Assembly: GCA_964620125.1 (NCBI GenBank)
Contig: CAZUGQ010000016.1
Coordinates: forward strand, 1-64,000
Source: OLB6 sp964620125
GTDB taxonomy: Bacteria; Bacteroidota; Ignavibacteria; Kapaibacteriales; Kapaibacteriaceae
Length of the DNA stretch: 64,000 nucleotides
Direction of reading: 5' to 3'
Made by a program: the position numbers and the translations under genes. Position 1 is the stretch's first letter; the number at the start of each line of letters is the position of its first letter. The notes below the pieces were generated by a model, which was not told the origin of the DNA, did no database searches, and worked only from the letters and a program-made list of their open reading frames with translations. Positions 9,533 to 17,362 of the stretch are shown in pieces.

Positions 9533-10471
9533 ATGAGAGTGAGCGTAATCATGGCCACGCGAAACCGGAAGGATGTTCTGGCGCGGTGCCTTGGGGAGTA
9601 TGCTGGTCAAACACATACTGATATTGAAATCGTGGTGGCAGATAATGGGAGCACCGACGGCACATTGGAAATGGTGGCTGAACGATTCCCACACGTGATC
9701 ACGATTCGCTTCGAAGAAAACGTTGGTCCACTTGCTCTGAATGCGGCAGCGCAGGCTGCCACCGGGGAACTCTTGTGGCGCACCGATGATGATGCATATC
9801 CAGACGCAGCCACAACGATTGCCGATGCCGTTACGTTTATGGACCAGCATCCAAACGTGGTAGTACTAAGCGGAGAGGTTCGTGATGCATCCATCGGCTT
9901 TGAGATTCTGGACTATTACCCATTCCGCAAGTCATCAAAATCGGATCCGGCAGACGGCTATCCGTTTTATGGTTTCTTTGGGGTGTGTGCCATGATCCGT
10001 CGGTCTGCCTTTCTGGAGGCAGGCGGTTTCTGGGATGCTTTTTACTGCGAAGAGGATGAGTTGAGTATTCGTTTGCAGCTTCACGGTGGTGAGATTCGCT
10101 ATGTGCCCAGCATCGTGGCAGTGCACTTGGTGGAGTTCAGCAACAAGCGCGCAATGGATATTCGCTGGCAACTCCAACTCGTGCAAACAACTCGACTTCA
10201 ATGGAAGTATTGGCCGTGGCCTGCCGCACTGTATCGATCCGGTGTAGTAGCCCTTGCCATGCTACTATCTGGATTTTTCCACCGGCTGCCTATGCGAACC
10301 ATTGCTGAAGGGTACCAGAAGGCGTTTGCTGCTGCCATGCGCGCTCGCAAAACAGAACGCATCAGAGTATCGTACAGCAGAATGAGGCAGATTACCATGT
10401 ACCGAAGTATCTGGCACCACATGTTCCATCACTATTGGAAACGGTGGCAAATGAGGCGAAAGCAAACGTGA
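9533..10471 (+). CDS. Glycosyltransferase family 2
   Basis: 312-residue GT-A fold enzyme. The nucleotide-sugar domain begins at once with VSVIMATRNRKDVLARCL, followed by VVADNGSTDGT, NVGPLALNAA and the DXD-type metal site TDDDAYPD near residue 85; GFFGVCAMIRRSAF and the CEEDELSIRL acceptor-base block come next. The last 100 residues include a hydrophobic stretch (SGVVALAMLLSGFF) that may bind the membrane. The start at ATG 9533 puts the catalytic strand at residue 3, as usual; the frame upstream to 9449 overlaps kbl. It is followed, with a four-base GTGA overlap, by a second glycosyltransferase, so both may act on the same surface glycan or lipid. Donor and acceptor cannot be told. Confidence 0.88.
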   Translation: MRVSVIMATRNRKDVLARCLGEYAGQTHTDIEIVVADNGSTDGTLEMVAERFPHVITIRFEENVGPLALNAAAQAATGELLWRTDDDAYPDAATTIADAVTFMDQHPNVVVLSGEVRDASIGFEILDYYPFRKSSKSDPADGYPFYGFFGVCAMIRRSAFLEAGGFWDAFYCEEDELSIRLQLHGGEIRYVPSIVAVHLVEFSNKRAMDIRWQLQLVQTTRLQWKYWPWPAALYRSGVVALAMLLSGFFHRLPMRTIAEGYQKAFAAAMRARKTERIRVSYSRMRQITMYRSIWHHMFHHYWKRWQMRRKQT

Positions 10472-11667
10472 CGATTCTGCAACTCATGCCTCAATGTCCG
10501 TGGCCGGCAACGGACGGTGGTAAGGTTAGCCTATGGAACACGGCCAAGTGGTTTGCCCAGGAAGGTCATGATGTTCGCGTGCTCTATTACGCTACTGGCA
10601 AGCCCCCTACCATCTCGATGAGCANNNNNNNNNNNNGGGCTGTGCCGCATGAGCCAACCAATCGTTGGTGGCGGATTGTGAGAAGCCTTGCAGACGAACG
10701 ATCGTTGTACATGAGGAAACATGACGTACCAGTGATGCGTTCGGCAATCCGAGATGAGCTAGAACGGGGCACCTTCGACGTCATTCATGCAGACCACTCG
10801 TGTATGGCGCCGCTTGCCTCATGGGCTGCCAATGTTTATGGAATACCGTGGGGACTGCGACTTCATAATGTGGAGTGGATTATCTGGCAGAGGTATGCGG
10901 ATCGGTTCACTCGATGGAATCCCGCGCGGTGGTATCTGCAAGCACAGGCAAACAAGATCCGGTGGGAAGAAGCCGATGTAATCCGCGAAGCAAACGTGGC
11001 ATTCCCGTTCTCAGAGGCAGAAGCCTTACGAGCGCGCGATCTAGCGCCATCAACCACGCTTGTTATTGCACCCCCAGGTGTTGAGGGTACATCGTTCACC
11101 GATGCAATCAATGAGCAGCACCCGAAAAGTCATGTTGTGATGGCCAGCAATTGGTCTTGGGTACATAATGTTGACGGTCTGCGTTGGTTTGTTCACCACG
11201 TATGGCCAATCGTTCGCACGCACATGCCCGAGGCAACATTTGCCGTGTTGAGCAGGAATCCGCCGGTGTGGGCTAACCAGCCCCATAACGGAATCAGCGC
11301 TGAAGGGTTTGTAGAAGATCTGCCACGGCGGCTATCCCTTTCGCACGTGTTCGTTGCACCACTGTTTGTGGGAAGCGGAATTCGGATAAAGATTTTCGAA
11401 GCACTCGCCGCTGGATTGCCTGTCGTTGCAACGTCCGTTAGTGCCGAAGGAATAGAGCTCGGGGAGGAAGAAGGTCTGTTTCGCGAAAACACTCCAGCGG
11501 GAACTGCAAAGAAGCTTATGTGGTTGCTTGCTCATCCGAACGAACGCAAGCAATGTGCAGAGCGAGCAAGGAGGATCATTCGTGAACGATACTCATGGCA
11601 GGCAACTGCCCGTCGAATGCTGAATGCATACGAACGCTTGCTCGCAAATTCTGCTGAGGGTACGTAA
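10468..11667 (+). CDS. Glycosyltransferase family 4/group 1, interrupted by an N gap
   Basis: GT-B glycosyltransferase of about 399 residues. The N-terminal domain has LQLMPQCPWPATDGGKVSLW; the C-terminal donor domain has VMASNWSWVHNVDGLRWF, GFVEDLPRRLSLSHVFVAPL and GSGIRIKIFEALAAGLPVVAT, which holds the conserved nucleotide-binding Glu. Twelve N at 10625-10636 hide about four residues after codon 52, so the real length may differ. I prefer GTG 10468 (GTGA overlap with the upstream stop) over ATG 10435, because the first beta strand then starts at residue 2. It is probably co-transcribed with the GT2 gene. An AGCCCCCT octamer sits 16 bases before the gap. Sugar specificity is unknown. Confidence 0.85.
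   Translation: MTILQLMPQCPWPATDGGKVSLWNTAKWFAQEGHDVRVLYYATGKPPTISMSXXXXXAVPHEPTNRWWRIVRSLADERSLYMRKHDVPVMRSAIRDELERGTFDVIHADHSCMAPLASWAANVYGIPWGLRLHNVEWIIWQRYADRFTRWNPARWYLQAQANKIRWEEADVIREANVAFPFSEAEALRARDLAPSTTLVIAPPGVEGTSFTDAINEQHPKSHVVMASNWSWVHNVDGLRWFVHHVWPIVRTHMPEATFAVLSRNPPVWANQPHNGISAEGFVEDLPRRLSLSHVFVAPLFVGSGIRIKIFEALAAGLPVVATSVSAEGIELGEEEGLFRENTPAGTAKKLMWLLAHPNERKQCAERARRIIRERYSWQATARRMLNAYERLLANSAEGT
10625..10636. other. Assembly gap (12 N)
   Basis: Twelve undetermined bases inside the group 1 glycosyltransferase gene. The frame is open on both sides when the gap is counted as 12, so its size is either right or off by a multiple of three. The sequence just before it contains a C-run within AGCCCCCT. 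Confidence 0.99.
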
Positions 11668-11732
11668 CACCACAAAAGATGCAGAGTCATGCATCTTTGC
11701 CAGCTACACGACATTGACGGTTGAGAATCCTG

Positions 11733-14723
11733 ATGACGAAACACCATCTGCTGCTTGTTGTACTCCTGTGCAGCGCAACACACCTTCTTTCACAAACACC
11801 AACATTCCACGACGTGCGTTCACGGCTCGAACGCGTCTACACCCGAACGTTGCCCGACGGCACCCGTAAGGTTGCAAAACAGTTCAAGCGCTGGGAGTGG
11901 TACTGGGAAAGCCGCACCATGCCCGACGGCACCCTACCAACCGGTGAGGTCTATCTGAAGGCTTGGCGGGAGGTGCAGATGGCCAAGGGGCTTGAACAGG
12001 CGCAGAGCAAGCCGGAATGGAAACTCGTTGGACCAACAGCACCAGACCTACCTTCACAAAACCCGGTGTGGAATGGTATTGGACGTGTGAACTGTGTTGC
12101 CTTTCACCCAACGGAAAGCAACGTCATGTTTCTCGGTTCTGCTTCTGGTGGCATTTGGAAAACAACTGATGGTGGAACGTCATGGACCGAAGTCATGATC
12201 TCCGCAATACCTCAGACTGGATACAGCGACATAGCCATAGCAGAGTCAAATCCGCAGATCATGTACGCTGCCAGTGGCGATGCAAATGCATCGTTGCCCG
12301 GTGAGCTGAGCGGGTATCCTGGCTTCACGTATGGGGTACTGAAGTCAACCGATGCTGGGCAGACATGGAATCAAACCGGGTTCTCTGTTACCCCGGAACA
12401 GAATGGTGTTGTTGCTCGGCTGTGGGTTGATCCACGAAACCAGGATGTGGTAGTAGCGGCAACGTATAACGGAATGCGTCGAACGGAGAACGGCGGTTCC
12501 TCATGGACAACAGTACTCGGCTCTCTTGCCTTTCGTGATGTGGTGGCACTGGAGAACGATCCGAACGTGCTCATTGCAAGCACCTTCAATCTCAATGGTG
12601 GAGCAGCCGTGTACCGCTCCACTGATAACGGTGTGTCGTGGTCTCTCGTCCAAACAATGAACCAAGCAAATCGCATTCGTTTTGCCGTAACGGGTGCGAA
12701 TGCGAGCATGGTTGGAGCTATTGCATCGTTAGCCACAACGAATGGATTGGATGATGTGTACATCAGCACCGACGGTGGTAGAACGTTTACAGCACGCAAC
12801 GTGACACTTAATCTGCTGGGTTGGTCAGCAACGGGTAATGATGCGGCCTATGGGGGCCAGGGTTTCTACGATTTGGCACTAGCTATTGACCCAACCAATC
12901 AAAACAACTGGATCATGGGCGGCGTAAACAACTGGCGCTCTACCGATGCCGGAAAAACTTGGATCCTATCATCACACTGGGTTGGACAGAACGCTCCCTG
13001 GGTTCATGCCGATCATCATCACATGGCCTACCACCCCACACTGAACCGCCTGTACGACTGTAATGATGGCGGTATTGCTCGCTCAACAGATAGAGGTGTT
13101 AGCTGGCGAGATATCAGTAAGGGGCTTGGAATTCAACAGTACTATGGCTTGGCCGTAACGGAAGGTAATAGCGTGTTTACGCTATGTGGCTCTCAGGACA
13201 ACGGAACAGCACGAACGTTGAATGGCAAGGACTTCCAGCATGTGCTTGATGGTGATGGTATGGCGTCGGCCATTGACTACTTCAATTCTTCACTGATGTA
13301 TGCAAGTCAACCAAATGGGACCTTCTATCGCTCGACGACAACGGGAACCAACTGGCGCATCATCAGCACATCCAGTGCTAGAGGCGAGCCAGGGGCCGCT
13401 TGGGTGGCACCGATAGTAACTGATCCTTCAAATCCTAGCCGATTGTACGTGGGCTACACACAGGTGTACCGCAGTGATAATGGCGGAACCACTTGGACGA
13501 GACTGGGGAACCTGGGCGTGAGCCAATATTTGCGAAAGATTGCTGTAGCTCCTTCAAACAGCAACTATCTGTATGCTGGCTTCTCGAACTCTATGTTCCG
13601 CAGTACCGATGGCGGAACGAATTGGCTTCCTGTTTCAGGTGTTACCGGTTTCATTCAGGATATCAAGGTTGATCCTGAAAACCCGGGGCATGCATTTGTA
13701 GCGTTTGGAGGATTCAGCCCAGGTGCCAAAATCATGGAGATTACCAACGGTGTGGCAACAAATATTACCGGTAACGGTTTGCCTAACGTGCCAGCCAATG
13801 CAGTGGCCTATCAGCCGGGTCCACTAAATCGTTTATTTATTGGTACCGATGTTGGCGTGTACTTCAAAGATGAGGGTAGTTCGACGTGGGAGCTGTACGG
13901 AGTTGGACTGCCAACCACGGTTGTTTCTGGAATGGAGTTGCTCACCACTTCGGAAAAGCTCCGTATCTCAACGTATGGTAGGGGAATCTGGGAAGTTGAT
14001 GCCAATCAGTGTGTAGCTGAAAAACCCGTCGTTTCCGTTGCAGGACCAACAGAATTCTGCGTTGGCGATTCTGTTGTTTTGAGTGCGCCAGACGGATATG
14101 CCGTCTATCGCTGGTCGAACGGTGCTAGCACGCGCTCCATCACGCTATCCACTGCAGTTCACTCAGGGAAATACACCGTGACGGTGGAGGATGGAGATGG
14201 CTGCCGGGCAGTGTCTGACACCACAGCGATTACAATCAAACGGTCACCAAGTAAGCCCTTTGTAACCCTTCGTGGACCTGACACGCTGCGTACAACGGCA
14301 CTTGGTGGCATTCAGGGATTCCAATGGTTTTTTGAAGGCCAGGCAATCCCGGGAGCCACAGAGCGAGAATGCATTGCCACCAAGAATGGCACGTATACCG
14401 TACTGGTAACCAATGCCGACGGCTGCTCTGCCATCTCCGATCCCTTTGCATTTTCTGGTTCCGCTCTCTCCGTTCAAGACGTCGGAGAGTCAAGCCTGGC
14501 TGTGTGGCCCAACCCAACAACCGACTGGATTACAATTGATATTCCGGAAGTAGCCGAAGCACGAGTGAAGCTCGTGAGTCTTGGTGGTCAGGTGGTGGCA
14601 GACTTTCGCAGCGTGCCTGGCAAGCTCACCATGAACCTGGAAAACATCGTTGCTGCTGGTACATACGTGCTCACAGTCGACGCTGGCAACCGCCGATACT
14701 CAAGGATGATCGTCAAACGCTGA
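11733..14723 (+). CDS. Secreted Asp-box (BNR/sortilin-like) repeat protein with T9SS sorting domain
   Basis: 996 residues. ATG 11733 opens a signal peptide (MTKHHLLLVVLLCSATHLLSQ, cleavage after LLSQ); a TTG at 11721 is also in frame. Residues about 110-760 carry at least nine Asp-box units of the form STDGGxTW (WKTTDGGTSW, LKSTDAGQTW, RRTENGGSSW, YRSTDNGVSW, WRSTDAGKTW, ARSTDRGVSW, YRSDNGGTTW, FRSTDGGTNW), as in VPS10/sortilin or sialidase-like beta propellers. Two Ig-like modules follow (VSVAGPTEFCVGDSVVLSA and the TLRGPDTLRT region). The end (VWPNPTTDWITIDIP ... MIVKR) is a T9SS type A sorting domain. It is probably displayed on the surface or released. No sialidase active site is evident; binding or adhesion is a guess. 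Its last 24 bases overlap the 3' end of mnmA. Confidence 0.85.
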   Translation: MTKHHLLLVVLLCSATHLLSQTPTFHDVRSRLERVYTRTLPDGTRKVAKQFKRWEWYWESRTMPDGTLPTGEVYLKAWREVQMAKGLEQAQSKPEWKLVGPTAPDLPSQNPVWNGIGRVNCVAFHPTESNVMFLGSASGGIWKTTDGGTSWTEVMISAIPQTGYSDIAIAESNPQIMYAASGDANASLPGELSGYPGFTYGVLKSTDAGQTWNQTGFSVTPEQNGVVARLWVDPRNQDVVVAATYNGMRRTENGGSSWTTVLGSLAFRDVVALENDPNVLIASTFNLNGGAAVYRSTDNGVSWSLVQTMNQANRIRFAVTGANASMVGAIASLATTNGLDDVYISTDGGRTFTARNVTLNLLGWSATGNDAAYGGQGFYDLALAIDPTNQNNWIMGGVNNWRSTDAGKTWILSSHWVGQNAPWVHADHHHMAYHPTLNRLYDCNDGGIARSTDRGVSWRDISKGLGIQQYYGLAVTEGNSVFTLCGSQDNGTARTLNGKDFQHVLDGDGMASAIDYFNSSLMYASQPNGTFYRSTTTGTNWRIISTSSARGEPGAAWVAPIVTDPSNPSRLYVGYTQVYRSDNGGTTWTRLGNLGVSQYLRKIAVAPSNSNYLYAGFSNSMFRSTDGGTNWLPVSGVTGFIQDIKVDPENPGHAFVAFGGFSPGAKIMEITNGVATNITGNGLPNVPANAVAYQPGPLNRLFIGTDVGVYFKDEGSSTWELYGVGLPTTVVSGMELLTTSEKLRISTYGRGIWEVDANQCVAEKPVVSVAGPTEFCVGDSVVLSAPDGYAVYRWSNGASTRSITLSTAVHSGKYTVTVEDGDGCRAVSDTTAITIKRSPSKPFVTLRGPDTLRTTALGGIQGFQWFFEGQAIPGATERECIATKNGTYTVLVTNADGCSAISDPFAFSGSALSVQDVGESSLAVWPNPTTDWITIDIPEVAEARVKLVSLGGQVVADFRSVPGKLTMNLENIVAAGTYVLTVDAGNRRYSRMIVKR

Positions 14724-15809
14724 GGTAATCACGCCACCGCCAACGACGTCGTCGCCTTCGTACATCACAACCGACTGCCCACGAGCGATTGCCTTTCGCG
14801 GCTCATCGAAACGAACGTGTAAGATGCCATCGCCGTCAACAAAACACATGGCCGATGCTCCCTCGTCACGGTAACGGACTTTTACGGTAAAGGAACGGGG
14901 CTCTGTCAGCGATGAATACTTGAGCAGATTTACGTCCTTTGCTGTCAGTGCGTTGTGATACAGTTCGCTTTCCGATCCCACAACTACTGTGTTTGACTCC
15001 GGGAGCACATCGAGGACAAACAGCGGCTCGGGTGCGGCAATTCCTAGCCCCTTGCGCTGTCCGATTGTATAATACGGATAGCCCTCGTGGTGTCCGACCA
15101 CCTGACCGTTGCGCACGATGTTTCCACCCTGGAAGTGTTCTGCTCCAACCGTGTCGCGCAAGAATCGGCGATAGTCGTTATCGGCAACAAAACAGATTTC
15201 GTAGCTCTCACCTTTATGAGCCAGATGCAGACCAAGGCGTTCGCCTTCTGCCCGTGATCGTGGTTTAGTGAAGCCAGAGAGCGGAAAGATGGTGCGAGCC
15301 AGATGTTCCTGGCGCACAGACCACAACATGTAGCTCTGGTCCTTTGCAGCATCTGGACTGCGACGTATCCACCGGCGGCCTGAAGCAGGGTCGTGTACAA
15401 TTTCTGCGTAATGACCAGTGGCGATGTACTCAGCGCCAAGAGCATCGGCCTTGTGCAGCATCTGTTCCCATTTGATCAAACGGTTGCACCGCGTACATGG
15501 GTTTGGCGTGTTGCCCTCGAGATAGTCGTCAACGAAATAGTCAATGATCTTCTGCTTGAAGACTTCCGTCCAATCCACTGTATAGTGTGGAAAGCCAAGC
15601 TGCATGGCAACGCGGCGAGCGTCATTAATACCATCCAGTGAGCAGCAGGAGGAATCGTTACCAACGTTTCCTCCAACATCTTCGTAGCTGTAGGTTTTGA
15701 TAGTAATGCCAATAACATCAAAGCCCCTTTCCACAAGAAGGCCTGCAGCCACACTACTATCAACGCCGCCGGACATGCCGACGACGACTCTGTTGGGATC
15801 TCGATGCAT
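14700..15809 (-). CDS. mnmA: tRNA-specific 2-thiouridylase MnmA
   Basis: Makes 2-thiouridine at wobble U34 of tRNA Lys, Glu and Gln. The 369 residues include the ATP PP-loop VVVGMSGGVDSSVAAGLL at the start, the first catalytic Cys in NPCTRCNRLIKWEQML, the KDQSYMLW block, the second Cys in ESYEICFVADNDYRRFL, and the C-terminal beta barrel beginning near HEGYPYYTIGQRKGLGI. ATG 15809 places the PP-loop at residue 8, as usual; ATG 15833 is possible but would run further into the divergent gene. Its start codon lies back-to-back with that of the divergent acyltransferase in the palindrome ATGCAT. The 3' end overlaps the converging secreted protein gene by 24 bases. Confidence 0.95.
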   Translation of the reverse strand: MHRDPNRVVVGMSGGVDSSVAAGLLVERGFDVIGITIKTYSYEDVGGNVGNDSSCCSLDGINDARRVAMQLGFPHYTVDWTEVFKQKIIDYFVDDYLEGNTPNPCTRCNRLIKWEQMLHKADALGAEYIATGHYAEIVHDPASGRRWIRRSPDAAKDQSYMLWSVRQEHLARTIFPLSGFTKPRSRAEGERLGLHLAHKGESYEICFVADNDYRRFLRDTVGAEHFQGGNIVRNGQVVGHHEGYPYYTIGQRKGLGIAAPEPLFVLDVLPESNTVVVGSESELYHNALTAKDVNLLKYSSLTEPRSFTVKVRYRDEGASAMCFVDGDGILHVRFDEPRKAIARGQSVVMYEGDDVVGGGVITSAFDDHP

Positions 15810-16559
15810 ATTGAGGACGTGCAACCTACGCATATCCTCACAGCCCGGCCTAATGCCCTTGCAAAAAGCTTCTGGGGCTGGTATTTCCGGCGTTTTCTTC
15901 GGCGATCATTTCACTCGGTGTATGTGGCGGGGGAGGGGGCTGTGGCACGGTGGCGAGGTGATGCGCACGCAACGTTGGCGGAGCCATTGATTTTGTACTG
16001 TACACATTTCTCATGGTGGGATGCCATCGTAACGATCGTTTTGTCGTTGCAGCGGTATCAGTTTGATGCTATCGGTATGATGGAATATCGGCAGCTTAAC
16101 AGGCATCGGTTCTTTCGCAACATCGGCATGTTCAGCGTTGTTCGCGAAGATTATCGAAGTGCGATGACGTCGTTGCAGTACGCAGCGGATCAACTTCGTG
16201 GTCGGCCGCGTGTGTTGTGGATGTTCCCACAGGGAACGCTTGTCCATCCAGATGTCGACATCCACTGTGAGGTTGGCCTTGCCACGATTGCGCGAAATCT
16301 TGGAACGGTATGGCTATGCCCCGTTGCACTCCGCTACGAGTTGGTTCATGAGCAGTATCCGGTGGCACTCGTACGATTTGGGAAAGCAGAGAGGCTAGTA
16401 TGGACACCCGAGGCAGACGTGCGAGACATTACCATCGCAGCCGACCAACGGTTAACGTATCTCGCCGACCGGATTCGCAGGGATGCCATGCAGAATGATG
16501 TGTCGGCATATACAAACGTTATCCGTGGTCGCACTTCGGTGGAAAAACGTCGGCCGTAA
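15804..16559 (+). CDS. Phospholipid/glycerol acyltransferase (PlsC-like)
   Basis: 251-residue lysophospholipid acyltransferase-family protein. The catalytic HX4D motif is HFSWWD in ILYCTHFSWWDAIV, about residue 75. The second block is FFRNIGMFSVVRED and the third is RVLWMFPQGTL, which matches the FPEG/FPQG glycerol-phosphate site. Hydrophobic segments around residues 20-30 and 80-95 suggest inner-membrane attachment. The family transfers acyl chains to lysophosphatidate, carotenoid glycosides or ornithine lipids; which one applies here is not visible. ATG 15804 is divergent to mnmA, with the two start codons touching, so each promoter must lie inside the other gene unless a later start is used. 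An AGGGGGCT octamer lies at 15934. Confidence 0.82.
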   Translation: MHIEDVQPTHILTARPNALAKSFWGWYFRRFLRRSFHSVYVAGEGAVARWRGDAHATLAEPLILYCTHFSWWDAIVTIVLSLQRYQFDAIGMMEYRQLNRHRFFRNIGMFSVVREDYRSAMTSLQYAADQLRGRPRVLWMFPQGTLVHPDVDIHCEVGLATIARNLGTVWLCPVALRYELVHEQYPVALVRFGKAERLVWTPEADVRDITIAADQRLTYLADRIRRDAMQNDVSAYTNVIRGRTSVEKRRP

Positions 16560-16627
16560 GGGAAACACGTATCGAGGGATGGTCAGCAGTTACCGATTTT
16601 CGAGCCGTTCCACTACATCCCACCTCC

Positions 16628-16948
16628 ATGCTCGTTCAGCGCGTAACTGATTCCGAATTCGCCCATCTACTTCAAACGACTCCGCGGCTCATCGTGAGCT
16701 ACACTGCATCGTGGTGCGGTTCGTGCCGACTCTTCGCACCCACATACCGCCGACTCAGTCAGCAGCCTGAGTATGCCGACATCATGTTTCTGGATGTAAA
16801 CAGCGAAGAAAATCCCATAGCCCGGCGTGCAGCGGGCGTAGACAACTTGCCGTTTTTTGCCACGTTCCGTAACGGTGTATTGGTTGAGGGTCAGGCAACC
16901 ACCCGAGAAGTTGTGTTAAAATCAATGTTGGATCGGCTGCTGGAATGA
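16628..16948 (+). CDS. Thioredoxin family protein
   Basis: 106-residue single-domain thioredoxin fold with the active site WCGSC (SYTASWCGSCRLFAPTYR, about residues 26-43), the cis-proline region DNLPFFATFRNG near residue 75 and a C-terminal helix. No signal peptide, so it should be a cytoplasmic disulfide reductase. The sequence is diverged from TrxA (WCGPC); the Ser in place of Pro should shift its redox potential. The last base group of the stop overlaps the ATG of the next small gene (16945), indicating coupling; that pairing of a thioredoxin with a small helical protein recurs in Bacteroidota, to my knowledge. Specific partner unknown. Confidence 0.88.
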   Translation: MLVQRVTDSEFAHLLQTTPRLIVSYTASWCGSCRLFAPTYRRLSQQPEYADIMFLDVNSEENPIARRAAGVDNLPFFATFRNGVLVEGQATTREVVLKSMLDRLLE

Positions 16949-17187
16949 ACATCGCAGAGATCCGACGCCTAGTCGAGACGTATGACGACCATGTGCTCCA
17001 AGGTGCCGAGTCCGACATCATGGATGGCAAACCACTCAGCATCGTTGTTGCCGGTGCCGACGCAGCCGAACAGCTCACTCACATTTTAGCAGCGCTATGG
17101 GTAGTGCAGCATATGAAAGCCACCGATGACGACGTTGCAGATGCATTGAGGGCCTATGTGGAACGCGTAAGGCGCAGTGTTTCGTGA
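16945..17187 (+). CDS. Small acidic protein coupled to thioredoxin (DUF6952-like)
   Basis: 80 residues, no signal peptide or membrane segment, probably all alpha-helical: MNIAEIRRLVETYDDHVLQ, then GAESDIMDGKPLSIVVAGAD and AEQLTHILAALWVVQHM. The block with E-QLTH-LAA-W resembles the small DUF6952 proteins encoded next to thioredoxins in Flavobacteriia; I am moderately sure of this from memory. Its start overlaps the thioredoxin stop (ATGA), so the two are co-translated and may work together in a redox or assembly complex. No catalytic residues are recognisable and there are no cysteines. It is followed by a 12-bp hairpin, which would end this transcription unit. Confidence 0.7.
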   Translation: MNIAEIRRLVETYDDHVLQGAESDIMDGKPLSIVVAGADAAEQLTHILAALWVVQHMKATDDDVADALRAYVERVRRSVS

Positions 17188-17209
17188 ACGGCAGGGAACG
17201 TACGGTACC

Positions 17210-17238
17210 GGTACCGGGACACTTCTTGTCCCGGTACC
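17210..17238 (+). terminator. Perfect 12-bp hairpin after the thioredoxin pair
   Basis: GGTACCGGGACA and TGTCCCGGTACC are exact reverse complements around the five-base loop CTTCT. The stem is followed by TTCTTC rather than a pure T run. The hairpin lies 23 bases after the small gene's stop and so fits an intrinsic terminator. It is preceded by a direct second copy of GGTACC. It also forms the 5' border of the pyrimidine repeat tract. Confidence 0.65.
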
Positions 17239-17362
17239 TTCTTCACCCCTCCTTCCTCTCCCTTCTTCACCCCTCCTTCCCGCCCTCCCTCCCTTCCTCC
17301 CTCCCCTCTAGTCCCTCTAGTCCCTCCAGTCCCTCTAGTCCCTCTAGTCCCTCCACTCCCTC
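17239..17362. repeat. Pyrimidine-rich tandem repeat leader upstream of tgt
   Basis: About 120 bases with almost only C and T on the plus strand. First come two copies of a CTTCTTCACCCCTCCTTC-like block, then CCCTCC runs, then about six 9-base units CCCTCTAGT (variants CCCTCCAGT, CCCTCCACT) running up to the tgt ATG at 17363. There is no Shine-Dalgarno purine stretch in front of that ATG. The minus strand is purine-rich with regularly spaced GGG, so triplex or quadruplex structure is conceivable (inference). Long shadow reading frames with Pro-Ser or Glu-Gly-Leu repeats across this tract are artefacts of the repeat. Confidence 0.85.
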
